Below, piece by piece: positions 39,401 to 48,845 of a DNA stretch of 53,161 nt. This DNA comes from Saccoglossus kowalevskii (taxonomy: Eukaryota > Hemichordata > Enteropneusta > Harrimaniidae). Within the stretch, counting starts at the first letter, position 1; each line of letters starts with the position of its first letter. The notes under the pieces are model-generated. The model was not told the origin of the DNA. It saw only the letters and a program-made list of their open reading frames with translations, and ran no database searches. A program made the translations under genes and the position numbers. The DNA lies in NCBI RefSeq assembly GCF_000003605.2, contig NW_003142305.1, forward strand, positions 307,259 through 360,419. Reading direction: 5' to 3'.

Positions 39401-42400
39401 TTATTTGAAATTCCAACAATATAACCATACAATTTAAATAACACAACAACGCATTGCTTGAAAACAGGTTACCGTCGGTGACTCCTTCGATACATTCCAA
39501 TCACCTAAAAATAACCCATTAAAGCTTGGTAACGTCTCAGTTTGTACTCGTTGATCTGCGCAACAGCCAAAGTCGCCATCTTTGTTTATATGAGACCCAT
39601 CTCGCGCATGCGTGGCGCGACGACTACCGCCCTTTAATGTTAGCACGGGCTGTATGAAAAAGATATGAATCCCCCCCCAAAAAAACGCCCTCTGTAGTTG
39701 AATTATATATCCCATAATCCTTTGCAAGTTCCACTATGTAGTTAACATGTTTCTTCCCTACAGTCGCCACGCCGCGTCTTGTTCGCTATGGCACTGTAGG
39801 TCATAACTATGATGTTATCCGACTGGTTCCAAGATATTATACGATTGTCAGAGATGATATACGGTTGGTTCAGCCATGTCACAAGATTGTCAGGAATGTT
39901 ATACGGTTGATTTCGCAATGTTAATAACATTATCAGGGATATTATACGACTGTCGGTGACGCCAGTTTAGGATTGACTTATTAAAGTCTTATCACTCTCT
40001 CCCCTGTCCGCTTATCTTCGGCTCTTTGGGCGTATGGAGGGTATTGGTTAGTTAATTATATTTCACACTGTGGAGAAAAAATTCTGTTTTCTGTATTCAC
40101 ATTTAGCTCTGTCTCGGGTATGACTAGACAACTCAGATCTAGAGGGCCATAAAGTTAACATAGACAATAAAATTCAACCTAACAATACCTCTCTGTAGAA
40201 GAAACCGAAAAATGGTAAAAAATACAACCTATTCGGGTATTTTAATGGAGTAAAATGTTTAGTTTGTCGGAAACTAAAAACCTGGTCTCTAGAGGGTTTG
40301 CAGGGAGCCATAAGCCAGTGGGAAAGGACCAAATTGCCAGTTTACTGTAAATTTTGAACAAATGTATTTTCCAAGGAATGGTCAAGTTGATCTAAAGTAG
40401 GTTAGATGTAAGATAAGTATGCTGAACGTAGTAACATACTCATACATTCATATATAAGTGTCTGTATATTTACATGTATGTATTGAGGTTTAGTTGACGA
40501 AGACTAACATCCACTCATTTAGAAAAAAAACGGTGAAAAACATAAAACTGGTTGTACATTTGTGTTCACTGCAAATCGGCCATGTAAATGAATATTTAAA
40601 ATATTGTACTTTCAGATTAAAATGTATAACTATATTCAATATAATCAGGAAATCATTGTTAGATGAACCTTATTTGATGCCTTATAATTTGGAATGGACT
40701 TTGCTATAATTCCTGACCTATGAATTCTGAAAATTTAAGTATACCATGGGACATAATTATTTTAAAGATAAAGTTTTCACTACTAGTAAACGGATGGTGT
40801 TGAGACAGAAACACGATTGTGGCATATATGATGACACGGTGTACACACCTGTACTAAAAAAGATATACTCATGGACAGCCTCAGTATCATGATGATTTCC
40901 TCCTTCCCATGTAATTGCTAAAGGTGTATTTGTTTCAAAAAAATCAGCATGTCAGATATAACTCCGCCTTTTGAAATGTATAAAGAATATCAAAGCAATT
41001 GGAATGGCAGTTTTCAAATACTAGTAGTTTAAAGTAGCATTTTGCACCCTAAAATGACAACAATACTCAGTAACATTTCAAATTTGAAGATACTGTCACA
41101 AAAACATGATAGAGATCTACTTAGAGTACGTACATACAAAATAGAAAATGCAATTATAGTTTAATGATTTTCAAGAAGAACAAGCAACCCGATAGCCTAA
41201 ATAGCTATGGCACAGGACATACATGCCCACCTAACTTCCATTAATATTGTGCATATCCAATTGACAAATATGACGAAATACTAACCAAAAATATGTGTGC
41301 CAAGTGTGGTTTATTACAGTAAGCATTGAAACTGTTCTCGAACTTTTCGCATTTCAGTGATCGTTGACGTGACCTCATGTAAATGGGGGCAAGGGAGGTA
41401 GCTGGTACAGTTTTACGAGAAATAAAAAGGGCTTTTTACAATTTACAAGGAAAAATAGACGTTTTTTACAATTTACAGTGATAAAACATTGAATGGTCCG
41501 AAAAGCTCTCCAACTCAAATTCTCCGCCGTTGCTGCGCCGTGTGGCATATTACCCTCGTAATGCTCTTCATTTGGTTAGAGGGCCTTTTACGTCTTGACA
41601 TTCAATTTTGCAGTGAATTATGTCATCTAGTCGTTTTACAGTTTCTAAAATGTAATTTCCCTGGATTATTCTTTATGATTTTTTTATTTGGATGTGAATT
41701 TTTGTACGTACCGAGAAAAATTACACATTTTTACAGTGTACGAAAAATATATTTAATTGATTACGTTCTACGTCTAGCCTGGATTACAGAATTACGGAAT
41801 TTATTTTTTTTCAATTTACGTTATACAAACAAAAAAATATTGCAGTTACGTTGAACGAAAATAACCCTTGCCCCCTCCATGTACACGTGTGCAAAAACAT
41901 TGTATAATGTTGGTGGATATAAGATTTCGCAATTATTTTCACTAGAGTACAATGTATACCAGATCAAGGATCTTTTTTACTAGTAAGGACACCCACACTC
42001 AACAATAAATAGAATGAATGGTCAAAGGTTTTTTGAGTCACGTGCAGCTATTGGCAAATGAGTATATGAACCATTGATGCTGAAGGATATATTGGGAGGG
42101 GTGAGGGTGAGTTTATAATAACTGGTAGTAACATGCTGTTTCTTTGTCTTCAGGGTGCAGCCTGACGTTTGTTGCCTTCTTGGTTATTCAATTATGGATA
42201 CAATATTAACGGTGGGTTGAAGATGTGATGATTCGTTGTTGGGTCTTTATTTAGAATACTATTACAACTATACGGTGTCGTCTGAAACATTGCATCTACA
42301 TGTTTTTGTGTATTTTTTTATTTTTGTAGATCCTGATAACAATAACTATTGAATATGATTTCAGAAAAACAAGGTATGCTGAACAAGATTTATTAATTAT

Positions 42401-45400
42401 TGTTGGCAATATTTCATTTTTTTTTAAAAAGCAAACTGTGCCAAAACTAGTTGTTGTGTATGGATTTTGGTTGTAAAATATGAAGATAAAACAGTGTTTA
42501 ACGAACTTGGTTTTAATATAAATACCTACTTGTACTTAGTAATTTGTTTATGGTAAGAGGCAGGTATTATTCACATTTACGGGATGGGTCTTTTAGAATA
42601 AAAGCAAGGGCTTTTGTGGTCATTTCTTTATTTTCAATTTTCAGAAGCAGAATTTAACAAGCATATTGTAATAATAACCAGGACGACTGTCAAATCTGTC
42701 ATGTTTTGCAAATTATAAAAAATGCCTTATTTACAGGCTAAATATTATGTATTACCCTTTTGCTACCTTAATTGACAGTGGTTAACTTAAATAAATTTAA
42801 TTGTACATTTAATTGATTACAATGGCATTACACAGCGTGTATGTAAAGTGTGTTTTGATTAGATATAATGCAGAAACACAGCTGTGTGAATGTATGTATT
42901 TAGGATTAATATAAGTAGCCATTTGATTTGATGGGAAACAAAAGTCAATAAACGAAATGATATTTAAATGCTCATTACTAAATCGCCAAATTTATCGTTT
43001 GCCGAATATGACTGATGCCCTTTACCCTTTGGCCGTTGTGAAGCATATTCATATCACTGCTTTATTATATGATTGGTTAATACATGGTCACGTGGGATCA
43101 TTCCACACCCATACAATAAACTATTTATACCTACATGACAAACTAGTCACAAGATATCACCACCTAAGAAACAGTTAACAATATCGGCCTATACGACAAC
43201 CTATTTTCAAGGTCCCTATTCCAACAATCTCTCCTACATGAAAAATCATTCCCCACAAAATCTCCCTGATGATAAACTATCCCCACAATCCCCCCCCACG
43301 TGATAAAATAGACAAAAGACCTCCACACGTGACAAACGTGACAAAGGTGACAATATGACAAACTGTTCCCACAATCTCCCTACGTGACAAACGTAAATGC
43401 ATTAATTATTCACTGGATTTTAAATTTGCTGTTTTCGCTCATAAGTAAAATCCACTAAATTTGATCTATGTAAACATGTAACATAACAATACAACTCATC
43501 TTTCTATGAAATTAATAAACAGTGATTATGCTCAAAACATCGAAATAGTTAAATTAAATGTCAGTGAAAATATATGGTTTCACAGTATCCTCAAGATCTA
43601 CCCATATGACAAACTATTTTCAAATTAACGTAATTTTGAGAGACATTGAGCAGAATATTTCAGTTGTTTCAAAAAATGCGTGTGTATACTTTGAATTCGT
43701 TGTTTACTTAATAGATTTGAACCTGATCTCTAACTTAATGGTTACGATAATGCCTACCTACCAGGCCAGTGGCATTTAGTTTGGGGATTATGGCGTCCTG
43801 TCAGGGGGAGTACAAACTGTCGGTCCAGTGTACTCCCAGTGCTCCGTAACAGAACACAACATCATTATTACACGGGGTTGTGGATCAACGACTGGACATA
43901 AATACCTGTGTATATTCATCATGAGATGGGTGTGCCAGCTTACGAGTTACAGTGATTGAATTCACTGAAGGATACCCTGGCCTAACTAATATCGGCTACT
44001 CATTAAGTCAATTAAATAAATAAGGAAAAAGTGAAAGTTGAAACTACTCTTAGTCAATTGGAATATATTCGCCACCATGTAGTGTACCTGGTAAATCAAC
44101 ATTCCTTTCTCTACGCAAATAAGTAAACCGCCAGCGTTGTTAAATGTATATATTAATAAAACACATACACATTGCATTGCACATTCTACATTGTGAATGT
44201 AAATTAACAAATCACACACATGTATTTATTTGTAGATTAGTTAGTGCTCAGGCATTTCAAAAAACGAACAGTATCAAGGTGTGGAATTTGGAAAAGTTAT
44301 TACTACAATTATTGAAAAAAAAAGTACCATGACTTAAATATGAAGATTACTGCAAAACGAAATCGATATGACGTCATGATATACTCGTTTATTGTGTTGA
44401 CAACAGCGGCTTCTATGCAATAAATATTATATTCTAATATATAAAGTATTTTATTCTATGTTTTAATATTCCCTCGTAAGAGTATCGCGGAGATTAAAAT
44501 AACAAAGTGAATGTAATCCCACAGTCAGGTACACTTTAAAGAAGGGGGTACATAAAACAAATATAACCTGAAATACACCATTTGATAAATTGCAAGCATT
44601 TGTAAGAATACAATTTCAGTGCTACATTGTACCTGTTTTGCACAGATCAGTGCTACAATTTACCCATGTTTTGACATGTTCCTGACTCAAATATTGGTCT
44701 ATTCAACAAATAGTACATGGTTAAATTTGACATAAACAAACCATAAAATAAACATATATAATTGTTTTGTTTTTTCATACCTGTGATTTGATACCGTAGC
44801 AGTAACTTATCATCTGAATATTACATAATAAACTCAGCCATCGCGCCCATGCCATTTTTACGTTAATGCAACTGGCGTTAAATCGCGATAAGGCAGCTCC
44901 ACGGTGTACAGTGTTAAAAATGTTTGAGTTGGAAAGGAATTAGTTATAGAGTTATCATAATCACGTGATCGCATAATTTATTATGAGGAGGCAAATACTG
45001 TTTTTAGACTTCCGGATGGGGTTACCAGCTTGCAACTTTGCCTCGCCAAGGATTATATTCTATGGGATAGTTAGGTTGAAGTAAACAGGTTAAAATCCCG
45101 AGTGACATCTGTTATTTGATGAGGAACCCGTGCTTTAAGTTCTCGACATACAGTGTGATGTAAACGGAGTATGAGCAAACATTTAGCGAAATCGGATGTC
45201 TAGTGATTATAATGCTTCACAATTGAAGGTACTATGTTGTTATAACGGGCGAGTGGAATAAATACATCTTTTCAATAATAACAATATTGTTTGGATTAAC
45301 TGAGCACACATCCTGCTAATATTTCAAATTATTATGTTTGCCCATCGACATATTGCTGCAAAATCGGCAGTCAAATGTGGCAGTCAAATCAATAGTTGTT

Positions 45401-45963
45401 GTATTGTACATTTTACATGTGCTGGCAAAGATTTGATGTATTATTCAATATTAAATAAATAAATTCTGAATAAACAGTGAATAGTTATTTGAAGTATTTA
45501 ATCTGCATTATAATGATTTATATCATATACATGTAACACTGATTAAAAGGTTACACTCATTAATGTATCAAATAAAAGTACAGTTCGGGTGGTCAGATTT
45601 CATCTAAAATAAAGTATTTGTTCGTTTCACCCAAATCTGCAACAATTATGCAATATTCTAGATTATAAAAACATATATATCATTAAACATGAATAAATAA
45701 ATTTCCACGTACATATATTACAATATATGCATATGCAAACATATGCAAAATATGGCATAGAAAGTAAACATACATCGTTTTCTAATACACTACACAGACA
45801 TGGTTCCAACAGCTGTCACCAACTTTACAAATGCTATAGGAAAGAGTGCGTTAATTACACGGAATATGCGACAAAACGATAAACGGGAGAGATTTAGATC
45901 TATATCTAATTCTTTAAGCTTGTCACTTCACAGTATGTGGTCAAATTAGAAAATACAAACATA

Positions 45964-46006
<43 letters not shown>

Positions 46007-46107
46007 ATACAAACTAATAACTTACACACCTGTGATCTTATCCCGTAGCATCGGCTTATTATGTAAATACCAACAACTATATGCAACCATTTCACCTCAG
46101 TCGTCAT
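22800..46107 (-). CDS. ADAMTS metalloprotease with three C-terminal CUB domains (whole gene)
   Basis: Minus-strand gene. Common exons, 5' to 3': 38196-38259, 37919-38056, 37572-37717, 36681-36831, 36052-36197, 35745-35828, 35076-35200, 34363-34518, 34014-34148, 33508-33652, 33163-33264, 32766-32917, 32166-32229, 31947-32055, 31102-31238, 30164-30284, 29819-29896, 29415-29572, 29011-29164, 28682-28814, 28089-28293, 27837-27990, 26796-26977, 26176-26335, 25666-25856, 25216-25381, 24322-24491, 22800-22961. With first exon 44781-44855 the product is 1320 aa; an alternative first exon is 46030-46107. All phases agree. It is a secreted zinc endopeptidase of the reprolysin family. Domain order is prodomain, protease, disintegrin-like, TSP1, Cys-rich, spacer, TSP1 x3, CUB x3. 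Among vertebrate ADAMTS only ADAMTS13 carries CUBs (two), so this is ADAMTS13-like in outline; orthology is not shown. Confidence 0.92.
25216..25856 (-). CDS. CUB domain 2
   Basis: Exons 25666-25856 and 25216-25381, phases 1-0-1, residues about 1092-1210. [54 protein letters not shown] and [18 protein letters not shown] is shared word for word with CUB1 and the intron position is the same, so the two arose by duplication of a two-exon unit. Confidence 0.93.
26176..26977 (-). CDS. CUB domain 1
   Basis: Exons 26796-26977 and 26176-26335, phases 1-0-1, residues about 978-1091. CUB hallmarks are the N-terminal Cys, [21 protein letters not shown], then [13 protein letters not shown] with acidic residues placed as in calcium-binding CUBs, DTYCG, and TGFRIAY. 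Both canonical disulphide pairs are possible. Confidence 0.93.
27837..29064 (-). CDS. TSP1 repeats 2-4
   Basis: Repeat 2 uses the 3' part of 29011-29164 plus 28682-28814 ([23 protein letters not shown]). Repeat 3 lies in 28089-28293 ([26 protein letters not shown]). Repeat 4 runs from the end of that exon into 27837-27990 (LWVTGTFSK then CSTTCGLGT and MDTCPPPP). The donor of the last exon is placed at 27837 (GTAG|GTGTGT) because this gives phase 1, required by the CUB exon; the nearer GTAGGT at 27841 would give a stop in the next exon. Confidence 0.9.
29011..29896 (-). CDS. ADAMTS spacer domain exons
   Basis: Exons 29819-29896, 29415-29572 and most of 29011-29164, residues about 684-800. [56 protein letters not shown] and [11 protein letters not shown] follow the cysteine-poor beta-rich spacer pattern of ADAMTS proteins, which usually carries substrate exosites. 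The last exon continues into the second TSP1. Confidence 0.9.
30164..32055 (-). CDS. ADAMTS cysteine-rich domain exons
   Basis: Exons 31947-32055, 31102-31238 and 30164-30284, residues about 562-683. [42 protein letters not shown] and KLCLSGEC, then FGCNGILDS and [14 protein letters not shown] give the expected module, ending with the conserved DxCGVCxGxxxxC. The 860-bp intron 30285-31101 shows no other feature except a run of about ten G near 30411; the intron 31239-31946 holds a hairpin at 31507-31537. Confidence 0.92.
31507..31537. repeat. Perfect 13-bp inverted repeat (hairpin)
   Basis: CGAACGCCCTGTG and its exact reverse complement CACAGGGCGTTCG flank the 5-nt loop AATTG. The arms are GC-rich in very AT-rich intron DNA, which makes a chance origin unlikely. 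It is too short to name as a known RNA or transposon. Confidence 0.9.
32166..32917 (-). CDS. Central thrombospondin type 1 repeat
   Basis: Exons 32766-32917 and 32166-32229. [21 protein letters not shown] leads into [28 protein letters not shown] and CNMQ. The tryptophan, CSRTCGGG core and six-cysteine pattern of TSP1 are present. The intron between the two exons is almost filled by a 31-bp minisatellite. Confidence 0.92.
32304..32765. repeat. 31-bp minisatellite filling a TSP1 intron
   Basis: About 13-14 degenerate copies of a 31-bp unit containing CAGTTGTCATTGTAACTCAG. The centre is well conserved and both edges are diverged. The last degenerate copy runs into the splice donor of the neighbouring exon: the donor context CACTGAAACTTAC resembles the unit's CATTGTAACTTAG. 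Confidence 0.95.
33163..33652 (-). CDS. Disintegrin-like domain exons
   Basis: Exons 33508-33652 and 33163-33264, residues about 408-489. SCLDDNPF, the signature [17 protein letters not shown], then [10 protein letters not shown] and [10 protein letters not shown] match the ADAMTS disintegrin-like module. The second exon ends ATG|GCAAGT, a GC-AG intron, the only non-GT donor in the gene. Confidence 0.92.
34014..36197 (-). CDS. Reprolysin catalytic domain exons
   Basis: Exons 36052-36197, 35745-35828, 35076-35200, 34363-34518 and 34014-34148, residues about 207-407. The domain opens [18 protein letters not shown], the standard ADAMTS start. It continues [34 protein letters not shown] and [19 protein letters not shown]. 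The zinc motif HExxHxxGxxHD is complete at residues 357-368, with catalytic Glu358; its Asn codon is split by the intron between 34363 and 34148. The Met-turn follows as NIMAS. All catalytic residues are present, so the enzyme should be active. Confidence 0.96.
36052..38259 (-). CDS. ADAMTS propeptide exons
   Basis: Exons 38196-38259, 37919-38056, 37572-37717, 36681-36831 and the start of 36052-36197 encode residues 26 to about 205. Seen in order: [23 protein letters not shown], split across exons and typical of ADAMTS prodomains; [31 protein letters not shown]; and GDFCGTMGT, where Cys185 may be the cysteine switch. There is a full furin-type RMRR at 164-167 and a dibasic QRR at 200-202 directly before the catalytic domain. 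Which is used for activation is open. Confidence 0.9.
39560..39620 (-). promoter_or_regulatory. NRF1-like and YY1-like words in intron 1 of the ADAMTS gene
   Basis: On the minus strand an NRF1-like CGCATGCGCG is followed about 25 bp later by AAAGATGGCGACTTT, close to the YY1 core AAGATGGCG, with CATATAAACA between. Such words typify metazoan promoters. An open frame of 97 codons spans the site but resembles no protein. It could be an internal promoter or part of a repeat. Confidence 0.25.
39805..39960. repeat. Degenerate 42-bp tandem repeat
   Basis: About three and a half copies of a 42-bp unit with the core TTATACGGTTG(A/G)TT and a TGTCAG(A/G) word. In the minus frame the unit translates as a 14-residue repeat ([14 protein letters not shown]-like), which is a by-product of the 42-bp period and not a recognised protein. 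Confidence 0.7.
41382..41877. mobile_element. 496-bp MITE with 6-bp target-site duplication
   Basis: CATGTA occurs immediately on both sides (41376-41381 and 41878-41883). Inside, the left end has GGGGGCAAGGG and the right end, on the other strand, GGGGGCAAGGG, forming terminal inverted repeats. The interior repeats TTTTTACAATTTAC and is rich in TTACG words. An open frame of 121 codons inside has no recognisable domain. It is a non-autonomous DNA transposon of unassigned family. Confidence 0.65.
43130..43400. repeat. Degenerate minisatellite with CACAATCTCCC / GTGACAAAC words
   Basis: Irregular tandem copies of roughly 35-40 bp built from words such as CCCACAATCTCCCTACGTGACAAAC. Copies diverge strongly toward the left edge. 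Related words reappear near 43590-43620. Confidence 0.6.
43806..43837. repeat. Bulged 12-bp hairpin
   Basis: GGGAGTAC-AA-ACTG pairs with CAGTGTACTCCC, leaving a two-base bulge and the 6-nt loop TCGGTC. Seen directly; no known RNA family is recognised. Confidence 0.75.
44781..44855 (-). CDS. Proximal candidate first exon of the ADAMTS gene (signal peptide a)
   Basis: The minus-strand ATG at 44855 opens 25 codons beginning [17 protein letters not shown] and ending CYGIKSQ, with donor CACAG|GTATGA in phase 0. Joined to exon 2 (acceptor TTGATAG at 38260) it continues [15 protein letters not shown] into the prodomain. It supplies the signal peptide that exon 2 alone lacks, although exon 2 has its own ATG at 38247. 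Confidence 0.65.
45000..45044 (-). promoter_or_regulatory. Upstream element of proximal first exon (copy a)
   Basis: GTTTTTAGAC at 45000-45009 and a 25-bp block at 45020-45044 containing CCAGCTTGCAA are shared with copy b, in the same order and about 145-190 bp upstream of the ATG. On the minus strand a TATA-like GAATATAA lies some 25 bp further upstream. Conservation between the two copies suggests a core promoter or 5' UTR element, or simply recent duplication. Confidence 0.4.
45963..46008. repeat. AAAT tetranucleotide microsatellite
   Basis: About eleven uninterrupted AAAT units just beyond the splice donor of the distal ADAMTS first exon, seen directly. Confidence 0.97.
46030..46107 (-). 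CDS. Distal candidate first exon of the ADAMTS gene (signal peptide b)
   Basis: The minus-strand ATG at 46107 opens 26 codons beginning [18 protein letters not shown] and ending CYGIRSQ, with donor CACAG|GTGTGT in phase 0. The hydrophobic core fits a signal peptide. Aligned from KW with the proximal exon at RW, about 11 of 22 residues match, with no gap. It would splice to the phase-0 acceptor at 38259. Whether it is used or relic needs transcript data. Confidence 0.55.
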
Positions 46108-46211
46108 GTCGATATATTGTTTAAGTACTTGTCTTAGATAGGAATTATGACAGAAAGGGTTATGACAGAATGCTTACAATTTATATCGTTACACCATTTA
46201 GATGAGGGTGG

Positions 46212-46248
46212 GTTTTTAGACGAGGTTGCCAGCTTGCAAAATGGCCTC
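46212..46248 (-). promoter_or_regulatory. Upstream element of distal first exon (copy b)
   Basis: The same GTTTTTAGAC (46212-46221) and 25-bp CCAGCTTGCAA block (46224-46248) as copy a, differing at five positions in the block and lying about 105-140 bp upstream of the distal ATG. The spacing between the two sub-blocks is shorter here (2 bp against 10 bp). Confidence 0.4.
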
Positions 46249-47939
46249 ATAATAGTTTAAGGTGTATTTGAATTATTTAATGAGGTAGAAATTATTAGGG
46301 CCGATTAACCATATGGTATATATTCTGCGTAATGTGTATTGCACGTCATGCCCCGAACTGTGTCAACCCGCCACATATGCGCCATACCCATAAATCCGAG
46401 CAAAATAATGAGCTTACAACTGTGCAGATAGGTCAAAACAATCATAAAACAACACCCTACACAGATCTGTATTGTTCTCAATGCACGTATACATATATAG
46501 AAACTACAGATTTTCCAAAAACTTCTACACACGTTGTTATGTAATATTGTATTTAAAATCGTCAATCGTCCTTTGAGAAACACCGTCAAAGATGCATTTA
46601 ATTCCATATATGGCACATCACTTCAATCCAAACATGTGTTACTTTAATCGGAATACATGCTATGCAAACAAAATACACTTTGTTATTTAACTAATATTTG
46701 TATTCCATGTTTACATATAACTAAATCTTGTTAAATAGGGATTACCTAATATCTAATTAGGCTAGTCTAGATAAATACCAAATATTTGCTTATCTGCCAT
46801 TTTCAAATACAATTAGGTAGTTCTCCCATGTGCCGCAACACATTAGATCCGAGTTTCCTGGGTGCCAGTCAGGACAGTCAGTGTGGTACAGTAAAGACCT
46901 TGTAGTAGCGATAAACAATAGTCAATAGAGAATGTTGGATAAAATATTATTTACTGTCATCTGTCATCAACATTTTATGGTGAAGGGATATCAACGTTTC
47001 CGATATTTGTAAAACTGTTCATGTGCATTTATGTCTTGATCAGAGCTACACAGGGCCTGGGTTACACCAAATCAAGTCGTCCTTGACCTACCAACCCTCC
47101 CACCACTTTTACAACTTTTAGTATCACCCTTCATACTTTGGGTAGCACCCTGCGCCGGTCCAACCAAACTAGGGGATACACACACATTATACTACCACAA
47201 TATACCGTTCGTTAGCATGTACCAGGGCTTTTATGGTAACAATCCATTTATAGTTACAACATGCAAGTTGCCTGTGTTGTTTTGTACAATGATATACAAT
47301 GTTTCTCATGGTGATGGAAGAAAAGAGATTATCAACAGATTTGCACAGTCTTTGAGAGGTGATGAACCATGCCCTCTTTCACCAACTCTGATTGGACGAA
47401 TGTCTTCCCAATGCGTAACGCATTGGCCAAGAACTACATCCATAATACCATCGTACATTCTACATGGGTCCTGCTATTTTATTCCGTTCTCACTGCAGAA
47501 CAAACATGGCATGACCATGTGCGTGTCACGCTTCATGAACCCATCCACTCAAAGCCATGCACCTTCTACAGCTCTGCCAAATCCTGGTTGTGGAGGGCCT
47601 CATCCATCACTTGTATTCAAGAAATGACCACCAGCAGCAGCAACTACTGATGCACTTGTATCATCATCAATGTGAGTGACCTGCTTAAAATGCAAAATTT
47701 AAATTCCATTTTCATGGCGTAACACTTCGACCATATCATTAGTGGCGTACTGTTCGTAGTGCACTAGTAGAGGTTGAAGCTTGGAGATCCATGGCACATA
47801 GGAATGTTTTTTTTTATCACTCTCATGTGCCCACAACCTAGGCCTGTTTGTCAGGATAGACAGACGAAGAAACCCTATTAGTAATAAAGTCAGCAAAAAA
47901 TCAACACACTGTCCCAACTCATATGCCAGAAAAGCAATC
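46249..47939. other. Intergenic DNA beyond the ADAMTS gene
   Basis: Mostly AT-rich with no recognised gene. From 47217 to 47650 the composition becomes more balanced and two overlapping plus-strand frames of 136 and 93 codons appear. Neither matches a family I know. They may belong to the adjoining retrotransposon remnant. Confidence 0.4.
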
Positions 47940-47954
47940 CTACCTCATAATGTC

Positions 47955-48845
47955 CTCAGGGACTATGTGACTTGTGTGTCACACCACTGTCAATCATCCC
48001 CTGCAACACCTGCATAAGCTCTTTGTATTGAGCAGGCAGTACATGCCTATGATGTTCTCTTATTGACTCATCATTCATCGGTCCGTTTTCTTCAAATCAC
48101 ATGACCATTGTCATGCTTAAATAATACATCTGCATTGCATACACATTCACATTGGATGTCACTGGATCTGCACTTGGGACATGTTGAACTATGTCGATAA
48201 CTACGTATCTCTGTCACTGATCTCTCAAACAAGCACTCTGGGAACTTATATTTTGTCCCAAGTGTTCTATCTTTACAATAGCACTTGCCTCACCAATGAC
48301 TGCACCAGGTCTGACTATTACTTGTCTATCAGCGGTATTGCTGATTCTCATCAGGATTCACCACACCTCATGTTGTTTAGTCACTGGGATCCACATGTAT
48401 TTGACCTGCAGGGTTCCTCAATGCAACATGTCACACTCCATGCAATCAGTATCATGTTGCACCGTGAGTGGCGTCTTGCACTTCATCTTCAATGAACTTA
48501 TCTCAGGCTCTCAGTGCATGACAAGAGTCTCTGCCCAGTTGGGACATCTGCATCAACATTATCTTATTATACATACCAGATCACCTCCCACATATCAGTC
48601 AAGAAAGTGGTTCCAGTGGTGACTAGCACTCATTGGTGTACTCATTATCAACTGCTACCACTACCAATGTGTGATACTAACATTCATTATCAAACATTGA
48701 GAGAAAGACACAGGAACTTCAATGTATTCCAATCTCTCATCCCTAGCTCCTGTGACGACAAACAACTCATCAAGGGGCGTCACTTCCATGTCTGTGAACC
48801 CATGTCCCATGGCGTACTCTGTTATGTAGTTCTCAACTTAAAATA
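47955..48845 (-). mobile_element. Ty3/gypsy-like retrotransposon remnant A
   Basis: Read on the minus strand. At about 48730-48840 a frame gives VTPLDELFVVTGARDERLEY, like the segment after the aspartic protease of gypsy-type elements. At 47955-48086 another gives REHHRHVLPAQYKELMQV, GMIDSGV and KSHSP, the classic start of a gypsy reverse transcriptase. A stop replaces the expected Trp after SHSP, and frames shift between segments, so it is dead. The catalytic RT core and integrase are not seen; no LTRs were found. Confidence 0.65.

Larger units (their letters stand above)
38260..44780 (-). other. Intron 1 of the ADAMTS gene
   Basis: 6.5 kb between the proximal first exon and exon 2. It contains a 496-bp MITE (41382-41877), a degenerate 42-bp tandem repeat (39805-39960), a patch with NRF1-like and YY1-like words (39560-39620), degenerate repeats at 43130-43400 and a strong hairpin at 43806-43837. 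I recognise no extra coding domain in it. Confidence 0.5.

Noticed and set aside
40849-40890. A third candidate first exon for the ADAMTS gene: 14 codons ([14 protein letters not shown]) with phase-0 GTGTGT donor.
   Set aside because: Too short for a normal signal peptide, no CYGI(K/R)SQ end and none of the upstream elements shared by the two better copies.
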